Shown here: piece by piece, positions 45,900 to 59,092 of the stretch
How positions within the stretch are numbered: the stretch's first letter is position 1
Layout of the letters: the number at the start of each line of letters is the position of its first letter
DNA from: Glandiceps talaboti
Lineage: Eukaryota; Hemichordata; Enteropneusta; Spengelidae
Assembly (NCBI RefSeq): GCF_964340395.1
Contig: NC_135560.1
Span: 12,256,598 to 12,320,597, forward strand
Reading direction: 5' to 3'
DNA: 64,000 nucleotides
Made by a program: the position numbers and the translations under genes
The notes under the pieces: model-generated
What the model saw: only the letters and a program-made list of their open reading frames with translations
Databases searched by the model: none
What the model was told of the DNA's origin: nothing

Positions 45900-46510
45900 G
45901 TGTGTGTGTACGTAACCATGTTGTTTGTGACAATGCAAATGAAATACGAGTATGCAAAGTTAGCCCACAGTACTGTTTGTGATGATGTGTTTCAAATATG
46001 TGTACATGTATGCAAGCCTGTTGTCTGTGAAATTGTGATTGAAATATTTGTGAGCAAGAGCATTGTTTTTGACAATGCATTTGAATTATGCGTACGCAAG
46101 CCCATTGCTTGTGACAATGCATTTGAAATATGTGTGTGAGCCTGCTGTTTGTGACAAGTCATTTGAAAGATGTGTTTGCGAGCCCTTTGTTTGTGACAAT
46201 ATAGTCGAAATATGTATACACAAGACTTGATGGCCAGTTGTTTGTGACAATGTGTCACTTTGAAATACATGTATATCCACCCATTGTTTTTGACAATGTG
46301 TATGCATATGTGTGTGCATTTGAAATATGTGTACATGTGTTTGTGAGCCCGTTGTTTGTGACAATGCATTTGAAATATGTATATGTGAGCCCATTCTCTG
46401 TAACAATGCATTTGAAATGTGAGTATGTGAGCTTGTTGTTTGTGACAGTGCATTTTAAATATGTGAGCCTATGGTCGTGATAATGTATTTGATATGTGTA
46501 TGTGAGCTCA
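45900..46510. repeat. ~36-40-bp diverged minisatellite
   Basis: Units of TTTGTGACAATGCATTTGAA + ATATGTGTGTGAGCCCG, about 12-14 copies with variable inserts. It leaves open frames on both strands that are not genes. Confidence 0.85.
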
Positions 46511-49500
46511 CTGCTGGATTCTGACATGCCGAGAAAGATGTGCTAGTAGTATCCTTAGGACGGATATAGTGTGTATGCTTGTTACGAGATCAATATTTCC
46601 TTAAGATTTGATGAAGGAAATCGAAATTTGTATGATGGAATCTTAATATCTCCTAAGTACTTGTATGACACCACTTCAGGTATCCATTGTCAATAGAAAC
46701 CGTTTTTCAAAGGCGTGCATATATAGACTTATACCATAATACCCACATAGAATATCACTGTTTTGTTTACTCACAATTGCTGCTACAAGAAGAAAAGAAC
46801 TGAAAACACAAAGTAACTATGTCCCAAAAGTTATCAAATCATAAAGTCTTTAGAATAGACTTTTAATACGCTGACCGCACAATTGCCCTGACATTGACGG
46901 ATTTGAAATCAGTACACTGCCAAACATCATAACCACTTACTTGGGTTAAGTGGCTGGAACTGAGCAAAAACGGTAATCTGCTTTGTGGGAACATTGCTGA
47001 TTGATCAAAAAACCCCTTTTTAGGATTTAGTAATATGTGTAAGCTGGTAATAGGCCATAATCCAGTCAAGTTGGAAATGCTTCAAGGTAAACTGACACAG
47101 TGAACATTGGTTTGACATCTATGGCTAATCAAAGAAACTGTATGACTCAGTAAGTTTCATTTCGTACAGAGAGTAATCAACTTTCATTTCGTACAGGGAG
47201 TATTCAACTCAGATGTCAAATACTTGGATATATACATCTACTTTTGGTTTTACAACTATTTTAAAGTAAAAAGGATAAGTGTTTTTTTACAGTTTATTGA
47301 ATGATAATCTCAGTGTTGGGTGCGCTATCATCACAATACTGTAATACAGCATAATATGATTGACAGAACCCCCATGGGATGCGTCAATGCAAGTGTGGCA
47401 TTACTGTGTATTTGCACAAGTGCGAACAGTAGTTTCTGCTCCTCCAGTACTTTCACGAGTGTAGTGATGTGAATTAAAGGACGGCAGAAAAATACTGCAA
47501 GTATGAGGACAAATACTCCTGAGTAATACTGGCACTCACTCAGCGTGGGGTTGTTATTATGAAAATTACATATGTTTATCTGAAACAAGAAATTTCGTTG
47601 TAAAAATGACACTATTCGATCAACCGCGTTTGTGTAGCAAACAATTGTGTCCTCATTTGCATATCATTTGCATGCAGGTATGCAATAATGTTTTTAGTAT
47701 TTCACTGCAGTGCAACTTAACCACTGGTATGCACGCTCATATCAAAATAACTAAAATCACAATATGATTTTTTTAAAGTTTAAAAATCTGTCTTTATGTC
47801 AAACATTTGAATTCTCTTCTAAGCCATCAAGATACTTCTGGTCACAACAAGTCAAATAGTTATATTATTAAATTCAACTTTGAAAAAAATTCACTTTGAT
47901 CAATACCGCCCTTCAAAGTATTTTGAGGAAAAGTATTGAAAATAGCAAATTCCTTCAATCAGACATCATCTTAAATCATTTAGTAAATTTTGTGATGATC
48001 CAGTGATTTACATGATAACGTGGTGTGTGTGACGCAACTTGACTATCCAATGTTACAGGTCATACTAATCTAGAGATAACAATATGGCCTCTGTTGTCAT
48101 GGTAACCTGTTCCTCAACATACCTTTTTTTAATAGATGACAGCGACTAATGACTGGTTCAAGAGAATGGTAGAAATTCATGCATGATGGCTATAGTCTAA
48201 TGTGTTTCATCAATCACTTTATCACCTCAAACTGAACAATTGTATGATTGTCAGTTGTATCAAGCTTTAAATTACCCAATTAATCAGCAACTTCAAACTC
48301 AGTGTACGCGAATACAAGGACTTGTATAAATTGAACTGAGAGTAGATATGCTGTTGAATGTCAGATTTGTCATTGTGGGCAGGTAGTGTGGAGCAAGATT
48401 GAAGAGCGCTGAAAAATACTGACTCATTCAGTTTAACTTTATACTGATGTTTCACTGTTACGTTTAATCAGTTTTGCCTAGCTTGGTCAGCTAATGTAAA
48501 ATGTATGAACATGTTGACAGATAGACCAAACTGCAATAACCCTAATTGAGGTAACGGAAATTATATAAATTAACACACCGACACACCGACAGACAGACCA
48601 ACTATAATAGTAACCCAACATCATCCCCTATGCAGTGTCCTTTTGGGGCTAAAAAAATGGCTCCACCAACGGACAAAATCATGGTAAAAATTTCTTGTTT
48701 ATTTATATATTTGTCAGCTCAGTTTTTTTAATCTTCATCCAACCTATCATATTCACAGGTAATATTTGCTAACTATAAACCTCTTGAGGGATTGTCAGAC
48801 ATTCCAATCACTTTCCTTCTTTATAGGTCTTTGACAGACTCTTTCCCCCATGGACAGGAAAGCTATTCCAAAGAGATTGTAAATAGTATCATCAGTCACG
48901 ATTTTAATTCTGGAAATAAATGCCATCAGGCATGCTGTCGTTTTATGCTTGAATAGGCTTCTAATTGCATATCAGTGTAAATATATGTGCCAAACACATT
49001 GACAGACCATAATATATCTCCTAATATCAGTACGTTTGTCTGAAAGACTTAGTGATAGCTTTACACTCCAGACGTAATAGTCGAGTGTGGCGATAACAAG
49101 TTTTGAAATTTCAGATCAATTCTAAGTGCTGTGATAACAAGTTAGTGGGATAAGCGTGTTGGAATTTCTTCAATAACGGAGTGAGATGTTTGAACTGTAT
49201 AGTTAAATGCTGACTTTTTGAAATTTCAGATCATTTGTTACTGCTGTGATAATGCATTGGTGTGATGGTGTGCAGGAATTTTGTCAACAACAAATGATGG
49301 TTGAACTGAAAACAGCTGCTAAACGGTTATAGTACTAAAGCTCATGATAGACCTGTAAAGCTAGTTCCATGATGCATTGCGTGCCTCCCCATGCAACTCC
49401 ATGTATTCTGCATATGTAGGGGTTTACACATGCTACTGGGGGGGGGTCACTTGTCCATACCCTGGGTTTACCAGTAAAATGCTTCTCTATCTATCACCAA

Positions 49501-52500
49501 TGGTGTTTATTCATTGTTCTCTGAAGTCACTAATAATTAAAGAGGTCAACGTCTCTTTCCATTATTTCAAAATCTTATTTCAAATGTAATAAAGACAAAA
49601 CAAGCTTAAACGTAACAGCATTAAGTAATGCCATCTCACGCAATACATCTTGGAAGTGGAAAACCGATGTGTGTTTTCAAAGGAGGCTTTAGTTTCCATG
49701 GATATAATTTCATTTTCAAAATCAATATTCAACTATGAAAATTAATGACTCCATCCTATAAAAGTCATCAAAGGAGTAGTAGTACAAAATATGTTATGTA
49801 TACACAGGACATGTGCAGCTATCACAAACTTTATGAATATTTTAAAATTTGGAAAAATTTCCCTTTTCTCTTATCAACTAAATGACAATATAAGGAATAT
49901 GAAAAAAAAGAAGTGATTTCTAATATTTTCAACTTGTATTTCAAACACAAATTGCATAGAGAATCTAGATCTTGTATTGTGAGTGAAATGTATAAGAATG
50001 TCAATTTATTATACAGGGTTAGCATGGGTCTATCATGTTTTCACTTTTATGCCTTGCCTCCGTAGAAGGCTACATGTTCGACGTGACAAACATGCTCTGA
50101 GCAGAAAGAACATGTGCCATGTCGACCATCCAGACTCTATGGAGACTATTTTATATATACCATACAGTAATATGTATTTCAATATTCAAGGTACATGTAC
50201 CATTCGTTGCCAAAATTTAATGGAATCTAATTTCCTGATTTTCATCCTTCTGATCCTAGCCCTTACATGCCAGCTTAGTACGTTTTATGCTCAGACAGAT
50301 TTATTGCCGAGTAGTACTATTAAAATCAGGCAAAATATCAGTATCACATACACAAGATAATATATTAATATGACACACAAAAAACACCTGATAATGTCAA
50401 GTGGAAGCTAACGGTGATAATTTATTATGTAGCCATCAATCATGTTCAAGTACAGTGCCTATTTCATTTGCTGTATGTGATCGTAACAAATCACCAACCA
50501 GGGAAACCATCATGGCTGCAGGTCAAAGGTCACTGCCAATTACTTTCAGACAATATTCAATCATTATCACCCATTTACAAGTCAAGTCACACGATATGAA
50601 GAGTTTATGATATAGTGTTAATTCCCTTTGGTTCAAATGTCTCTCTCTGATTAATTTTTTCTTTCCAACTGAAAGTGTTAAATACTTTTAATATTGAAGG
50701 TGCTGTACATATTCTCAGACCGCTGAAAGAATTTTAGTGGTTTGAGAGACGTGAAGTGCTTCTCGCACTCTCAAGCTTGAAACTCATGACAGGACATAAC
50801 AGTACTAAATACTTATGTTTACTCCATGGCAGAGGTTATGTCTCCAAAATTAGAAATTTTCAGACTTTATGAATATAAATGATGTGAAAGTACCTGGTAT
50901 ACTGGAGATGGTGTGAGGAACTTCTACACATTTGATACATTACTCCTACTTACTTTTTTTTGAGATCCTATATTAAAGTATATAATATATTGGCTATTTT
51001 TGGCCGGAAATTTTGGATGTAAACATCTCTACAAAATGGCTGCTTTCATGCCAGTCTTGCAAGCAAGAGTAGAACTGTTAACCTGGAATTTTTTGCTGAA
51101 GACTTATTTTGTTTATTTCGATCATAGACCACGTGGAGGGTCTATGTTTCGATGGACGAAAAAAAATGCAAAAATAGGTACATGTATTGACTATTGAAAA
51201 TGCCTTCTTCTACATGAACACAATATACCAGTTGATTATTCATGAAAATTAGCCTTTGAGAACTATTTAAAAACTGTAAAAATCACAAAATTTTCTAGTA
51301 GCGAAAATGTGTAGGTTTACAGCATTTTGCCACAGACAGAAGTGTATCTCAGACAGTACCATACAGAAGCCTGACAAGTGGCTTCATGACAATTTCGAGC
51401 ACACTATATAAGCCCAAATATTTGTATGGCATCTCAATCAAAATTTTCTTCCCTTGTGCAGAAAATTTGTTTCCTTTTTGTGTTGTCTTTTATCATGCAA
51501 TCATTATGATCACACACTGTGCACACATTCTGGACTACACAGTGCTTTGGGAATAACATTACAAATACATGCAAAAATTTGGGATTGGCTTCTCAGAATT
51601 TTTTTGACTCTGTGAGTAGTAATTTCATTACTAAATTACAACTACATGTTATGTTTACAAACTATAGTCTACCTTTTTTCACAACATCTTGATAGGGCGT
51701 AAAAAAAAAAACAATACAATACTTCGATTCAAACTCCATTTTGTTAGTCTTCACACATACTTTGTTATACAGTCTGCTTATATGGGGTCACCAAACAGAC
51801 AATCACGTTTGTTCTCTTATAATTTCACCGGAAGATACAGAATTCTCCCCTTAAGCTGACACTTCTCCGACGAAATTGGAAAAAGAAGGAAATTAATTTC
51901 CGTTACATTATTTGCCAGGAATCACGATCAGTTGCAGGCAAATACTGAATTATGAGCCGAAAGGTGTGAAAATACAGAATTTTCTTCTCAATTCTTATCA
52001 GAAAAGAAGAGAGTCACATTAGCAGCCAGCTTTCCTAATACAATCCTCAATGGCCACAGGTTCGTTACTATGGAAACAAATAACAAGTGTATAATAACGA
52101 ATGGTGCAATTTATTAGTAATTAATTCTGTGGTTGATTTGTTGCGTATCACACGAATTCACGTCATGATTTTTGCATCACTATACATGTATCTCCAACTA
52201 TGTACTATGTTGTTATCTTACAGGCATTCATGAAATCAGTCAAATAAAATTCAACAAAAAAATGTTGACAGAATATATTGCAATCTAGTTTTCTAAAACC
52301 TACACTTTCTTCCACTGAAGGTACATTTCTTGCAAAGACACATAGGTGTCAGACAGCCATGACTATACATCTTTCATTCATGCCGTTACCATGACTACAC
52401 CGCATCTTCCTGATAAAAGTAATGAATTCTTCATCCCCACACTTTGCTCTCTACAGCATGTCTCGCACATTATTAACCAAAGCCAGTTAATAACATTTCA

Positions 52501-52970
52501 CACCTAGGATAATGTTATTCATATCGATTGTTAGTCGTTCATAGCCTCCTAAATTAGAGAAACGTCAAACAACCACTTGAACAGTGACAAACTAAATGCA
52601 GTCTGGCTTCTCCGACATCCTTTTTCACCTCCATCGCGATCCCTGGCAACAAATTAAATTACGGTTTACACGCTGCAACTTTACATGCATTACTGGTTGT
52701 GTTCGGTTGTTTGCCTACTTTGTAGAACATGGTACTCGGTCAACGTTTTGATACCTCGACTATTGATTGTCATTAAAAAACTAAAGTTTTCTCCCCCAGG
52801 CTAGACTAAACTCACTTATAAAGTATCATCTACCGGAGGGAAGGTTTTGATGAAGCTACTATTGCAATCTGTTTGTCTTCTTCTTTTGTTGATGAGCTGT
52901 CTATGGAATCAAACGTTGTTCAACCATGCACTGCTGTGTTCGACAGAAATTGCATATTCTGCTTAATAAA

Positions 52971-53640
52971 CCTGCACTACCTGTAACTTGGGTATTAGTT
53001 TTCAATCAGACAACCAACAATAAATTCACTGAAAATTGTTAAAATACCAATAATTAGACATTGTAGATGTCAATTCGAGGTTGATTTTATCCATAATTAG
53101 TATATTAAAAGGTTTAAATTATGATCATTCCAAAATCTGATTTTGGGTACGGACCCAAAAATCAATTTGATCAGTTATATTGTACCATATTATGTGTACT
53201 GCTACACAAACATGTTTACCAACAGGATATTTAATACTGTGCAGGGTGTACAATATTATGATTAAAGACACACTAGCTGCAACTGGAGCATTCTTTTAAA
53301 ACTGATTTGTTAGATAAAACATCTAACTCATAATGTTGTACACTGTGAACGGTATTCAATGACATGTTGTAGGTAAACATACTTGTGAAGCTGTATATGC
53401 AACATTGGTACAATAAATTCAATCAATTTGATTTTTTGGTCCGCACCCTAAAATCAAATTGGCACCCGTCAATGATATCATGATTTCAACTTGATACTAC
53501 CGGTACTACTTATATAAAATAGACCTCAAACTAACATGTATAATGTCTAATTACTATATCAGCAAATTCACAATTTTCGGTGAATATTTGCTGGTTGTGT
53601 GATCGAAAAACTAATGTTCCCATTACAGCTAGAGCAGCTT
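52971..53640. mobile_element. 670-bp imperfect palindrome (foldback element)
   Basis: Left arm 52971-53261 and right arm 53328-53640 are inverted copies with a 66-base centre. Matching marks from outside in: CTGTAA/TTACAG, GTATTAGTTTTCAATCAGAC versus inverse of CGAAAAACTAATG, CACTGAAAATTG versus CAATTTTCGGTG, TAATTAGACATT versus AATGTCTAATTA, GGGTACGGACC versus GGTCCGCACCC, ATGTTTACC versus GGTAAACAT, and GTACAATATTATGA versus TCATAATGTTGTAC. Roughly 70-75% identity by eye. No coding capacity. Confidence 0.8.
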
Positions 53641-56600
53641 CAATTAAATTAAATTACATTAAATTTCAAATCATTATATCTATTTACACAATGGTGTCAA
53701 AAAAGTATTTCAGTTGCAGATGGTGCAGCTTTAAACACATGTACAAGACATCAATTTGATACAATGTATTCATCTATCCGATAATCAATATTTTTATCAT
53801 TTGGTAGAATATTTGACTGGAATTTCACATATTCTGTCTGCTACAGACACAAACAAACTATCAACAGCAGATTGCTCTGCAACCTGAATGCCAAAGAAGC
53901 CATCATAATAAGAGAACCAAATCTAACTGCTCCTTAACACTGAAAAAAAATTGGCGAGTGAAAAGTTGAACAACACTGAGCAGTCTTCACTGAAACTTAG
54001 AAGGTTTCTCTATATTAAAGTCACTCTAAGATTACAACCGTGTATTGTAACTCAATATCTTGGATTAAGACTTTATACATAATCCCATTTCACAGATAAT
54101 CCTAGCTGCTATAGTGTCGGAAGACTGACTGACTGTCTGGAATAATCAAGCAGGAGAATATTTGGAGGGCAATGACCAAGACATTGGACTTTTATGAAGC
54201 TAGTAATGTGTGATTCTTCTTAATAGCCGCCACCCTTGCTGTATCAATAATTCATTGGCATCATATTTTGATAAAAGTTTTCCAAAAAAGTAGAATTTAA
54301 AACAGGACATGTGTACATTATGTTCAAGACTAAAGTACAGAGCCACAATTATGCTGAGGAGTTATCGTACGTACAATCAGAACACTTATTGTAAGTTTTT
54401 CTTCAAGATGTTTTAGAACCGAGAAGACATGTTTTTACACCAATGTATCAAATTCACCTAAATCTACTAAAACTAATACCGGGCGTACAAATATCGAAAC
54501 TAATAATGGGCAATGCAATTCTTACGTTATGTAATCCTATGTAATAGTATTAAAATCTTCCTCATTTTGAAAAAAATTCTGTTTTTTTCCCCAAAAAAAT
54601 GAATGAAAATATCGTTGCTTTGACAGAAACACCGCGCACAATGAAAAGGAAAATGTGTTGCCATGGAAACCAACTCATTATCTGTCAGAATCTAAATAGA
54701 ACAGAAAGGCAATGTCGGTCCCTAATCTATCGCCATGGCAACGTGTACAAAATGACCTGACTCCCGAGGCCTTTTCTGGCTTTATGTCACATTCAATAAT
54801 ATCATAACAATACATATGTCTATTAGACAAACATACTTTTAGCCATTCTGGTTTTATTTGTTGCATTCCAATACCAAAGTCATTATTGTAATGTAGCTAA
54901 TGTTTTCAGTACGCAAAAAAAAAAGTAGTACATACAATAAAATCTTGACATTTTGCACACAGTAAGGTAAAATTTTAAAGTAAGTTACTGTAACATGTAG
55001 AATACTATTATGTGGTATTGTGTCATAAGAGAAAAACTTCCATTTCCTCCTTTCTGATATTTTCTCTCAGAAAGACATTAACAATGGATTTTAGTAAAAC
55101 CCACTTCTAGCCACCATTTTGATTAAAGTACAAACGTGTTCAGAATAACAATAGAATCTAGAGTTTTTTAGCAACCCATATTTCCTCTCAAGATTTCCCA
55201 CTGTTTGAATACAATCACCACACCAATAGCCACTTCAATATAAACCATTCTGTACAATATAGTATTGTCAAACAAACTGCAATGATTGGGTATTCTTAAT
55301 GAAATGTGTAAGTGATATCATAAGTACAATAAATGGACTATAATTTTGAGACCTGTACAGTATGCCAATTTTTTGGTTATACATTGTACTATTAAATGTA
55401 CACACTGAATGCAGTTTCTAGATTCAGAATTATATATAGTGACAGAATATGTGCAAGGTGATGAAAATTGGCTCAAAGTGAAAGCTTACTTGATACCATC
55501 TTTTACATGTATATATAATATGTTTAGTATCTACATTCCTTTCAAGGAAGAGTTTCCATGACTTTCTAGGAATGATGTCATTTTACAGGAGTTTCCATGG
55601 TTATGAAGTTATTTTCATCAATTCAACCTATTTTGCTCAACTTGTAGCTTTATGTGAACAAACAGAATCCCCTGATAGAAAGAGGGTGCAAGTATCGCAA
55701 CAGAAAACTTACTTGTCAAATAATTAGTTAACAGTATCAGGAACTGACAACAATTTATGGCTGATCATGACAAAAACATCAGAATTGACTTTAAAGTTTT
55801 CTTGGCGCTTTCAAGGAATTTCCAAAAGTGATAAAAGATTTCCAGAACTTTCTAGGCGTATATAAAACCTGCACTATACACACAATGTGAAGTATTCCAG
55901 GTCATCATTAATAGAATAGACTTTCTGTAGTACAACAATAGCAAAGTTTGCCCTCAAAGTCAATAGGCGCTTTGAATGTACATCTAAACATTACTGTCTG
56001 GTCAATCCATACACATAACCTACTATATGATAATACAATCAGTTGGTTGTCTGCGACGCCACCTTTTGGCTACACAGTTTCCTGAGCACTTAACCCATAC
56101 ACAGTACAGTTGGACAAGGCTACAATAGCTCACACACAACATACAATTGTCACGTATAAATGTACCTAATCAAGTCTTTCTCTAGTCAAATTGATAAGGG
56201 ATTCTACTGTTTCTAGGGCTGGCTAAGATAAAGCTCTCATTAGGGGTGTATGATGTAAGTTGTCGACTCATATCAAAGTTGACTGTATACTGCAACACAG
56301 AAACTTTTCACCAATTTTAGTTAGTTGTATGAAATATAATTCAAACCTTTTCACTGAAAATAGCTGAATTATCTTTCTTTACTCATTGTTGATGTTACTG
56401 GCTTGATGTCGATGTTTAAACAATTGCAAATTAGGTATAAACCCAATACATGTCACTGTCAACAACTTGCTATTTAATAATGTATGGAAATATACTGTAA
56501 CGCTATTTAACAATGTATGGAAAATTTAGTCATGATTTTATTAGTATTGGAAATTGAAAACTGTATTCTGTATGCCATTCTGATACGACAGAAATCATAA

Positions 56601-56734
56601 CAATTGAACTTTGATAAAAAATATGCAAATAAATATATCTATCAGAAAGACCATCCATATAATTTAGGAATGAAATTTATCTAGATATTCTATAAATGTA
56701 GGTAGAGTTCCTTTGTTATTATACAAGCAAAAGA

Positions 56735-57030
56735 TTGCCAAATCATGACATACATGAATGGAGGAAAGATCATTTTACATGTATCTGTAGATTCTTATTA
56801 TCTACAAAATTTGGTAAAGAAATGTATTCCGAGTTCCTGAGATATTACATTGATGAAGCTTCCAAAAATATGACATGCATGAATGAAGAAGGACCATTCT
56901 ATCTAGATTCTCAGAGGTAATTTTGGTCAAGAAATGCATTTAGAGTTTCCGAGATATTACGTTAATGAAGCTTGCAAAATATACAACAGGAAAGTCCTAT
57001 CTCGATTCTGATTATGAACAAAATTCATCC
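56735..57030. repeat. 125-bp diverged tandem repeat, about 2.4 copies
   Basis: TGACATACATGAATG at 56746 and TGACATGCATGAATG at 56871. Both are followed by a CATT(T/C)..AGATTCT block and GAGATATTAC.TTAATGAAGCTT-like sequence; a partial third follows. Confidence 0.75.
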
Positions 57031-57899
57031 ATGCATGTCTTTGATACGACTGATGAACGTATCATGAATGAATGAATGAAGGAAGGAAAGAAGACTGAGA
57101 ACATACAAATAAGATCTCCACCATTGACTAGGCTGACCCCAAGGTGTACTAGACAATGTATACAGATCTACAATGCAAAAATACAAAAATGTACAGGTGT
57201 TACGATCACCATGAAGGGGTGTGTTACCTTGTATATGTATATTTATACATCCGAAGTTTAATCTTTGTAAATTTCAGACAAAAAAAAAACCTTCAACATT
57301 TTTTGTAATTTGCACACTATACACACACATACACATTACACACTGGGAGGTCTAAAATTCTCACTTTCACTATGAAATACTACAATATCTGTTTCATAAT
57401 TTGACCAAATGCACTTAAATTTAGCACAAATTTTGTTGCAAGAAATTCAAGCTTATCAGAGATATAATTAGGGAGCCAGACTGTTACTACTACAGCCTTA
57501 GGTTATCAAACTTTGTGATAAGCTGATATGCTTGTACATCTCTATCTATGCATAGTCTTGTAGGTTGATGTCATCCTTGTTAGGTCTGTCACTGAACACA
57601 GCAGAGGCAGACCGGCATAGTTGAAATCTATAATCTCAGAAAGTCTTAATTCTGTCCGATGGGTATATCTAGTGAGAAAAGATTTCTTTAAGCTTTTATG
57701 TACAGTAAAGTCTATCTTCAAAGCTAAAAGCTGAAGTTGTAATCTTTGTAATAGGCGGTGACTTCAGTTGTGTTCATTTGATCATATTCTTTCAAAGCAA
57801 TGGTAAATTTGTGAATGGTGGGAGCATGAGTCCATCTTTTAATCAAAAATACCGCCAATGGCGTTGTAGCACAACTGTAGTTTTTAAAAATGTTTATCC

Positions 57900-58490
57900 A
57901 TATGCTAGTCTATGCTAACAATAGGTGTTTATTTGCTGAATGACTATCCATTTGTCTATCCAACCATGTCACTATCTTTGCAATATACGTGATCATTTGG
58001 CTGTTGCTATGGGCGTGGTCTTGTTGCTAGGAAAATTTACATACATTTTTTGAATGTTTATTCAATTGTCTATTAAACCCTGTTGTTATCTTTGTGAAAT
58101 ACACCACCGTTTGGCTGTTGCTATGGGCGTGGTCATGGTTACTAGGGTATTTGCATACATTTTTTGAATGTTTATTCATCTGTCTTTCTATTCCTGTTGT
58201 TATCTTTGTAATATACGTGATTATTTGGCTGTTGTTATGGGCGTGGTCTTGTTGCTATGCAAATTTACATACATTTTTTGGATGTTTATTCAATTATCTA
58301 TTAAACCCTGTTGTTATTTTTGTGAACTACACCACCGTTCGGCTGTTGCTATGGGCGTGGTCATGGTTGCTAGGGTATTTGCATACATTTTTTGAATGTT
58401 TACTCACTTGCTTACCAGATGATGTTGTTATTTGACCAAAATATACTGCCATTTGGTTGTTGCTAAAGGGCGTGGTCATGGTCGCTAGGG
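57900..58490. repeat. 114-bp tandem array with alternating unit types
   Basis: GGGCGTGGTC occurs at 58011, 58125, 58239, 58353 and 58468. Units 1 and 3 share ATATACGTGAT..GTCTTGTTGCTA; units 2 and 4 share ACACCACCG..GTCATGGTT.CTAGGG. This gives a 228-bp A-B-A-B higher-order repeat. Confidence 0.9.
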
Positions 58491-59036
58491 CCAATTTTGT
58501 CAAAATGTTTTTAAGAAAATCTGCAGAATAACAGTTTCAGAAACATCTCACCAAGTTTCAGACTAATTGACCAAGTACTTTTTGAGATACAAGTTTTTGA
58601 CCAAAAATGAACATTTTTACACCTAATTTGCATATCACTCATGGAATCATGGTATGCTTAATATTTCTTCGTCCATACATCCCTAGATACATTCCCATTA
58701 AATTTCAGCCCAATCTGCTCAGTAATTTTAGAATTATAGATTTTTAACCAAAAAGACACATTTTTAGCCCTAATTTGCATATCACTGATGGAATCATCCC
58801 GTCATGAACAAATCTTACTTTACACCCCCTTAAGAATGTTCCCACCAAATTTCGCACCAATCTGCCCAGTAGTTTCTGAGTTTAAGTTTTTTGACCAAAA
58901 ATCACATTTTTTGACCCAAATCACACACCTGTGATGCGATCATTTTGATTTGAACAATTTCCCAACTAGACACCCAAGGTAATGGACCTACCAAATATCG
59001 TGGCAATCGGTTCAGCGGTTTTTGACTTTAAGTTGT

Positions 59037-59092
59037 TTACACACACACACACACACATCCACACACACACACACACAGACAGACAGACAGAC
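59037..59092. repeat. (CA)n(GACA)n microsatellite
   Basis: CA units with one TC interruption, then GACA units, immediately upstream of GCCGGGCGATCCCTATAGC. Confidence 0.95.

Noticed and set aside
45880-46527. Overlapping His/Cys- and Phe/Val-rich open frames up to 153 residues
   Set aside because: Both strands stay open through the 36-40-bp minisatellite; repeat artefact.
46937-46991. Minus-strand MFPQSRLPFLLSSSHLTQ before a GTAAGT donor, as a CSPG4 signal-peptide exon
   Set aside because: It ends in phase 0, while the CSPG4 acceptor at 37199 needs phase 1, and the hydrophobic stretch is weak.
58094-58435. 113-residue Trp/Leu/Cys-rich open frame
   Set aside because: The 114-bp satellite unit is divisible by three, so frames stay open through the array; no gene.
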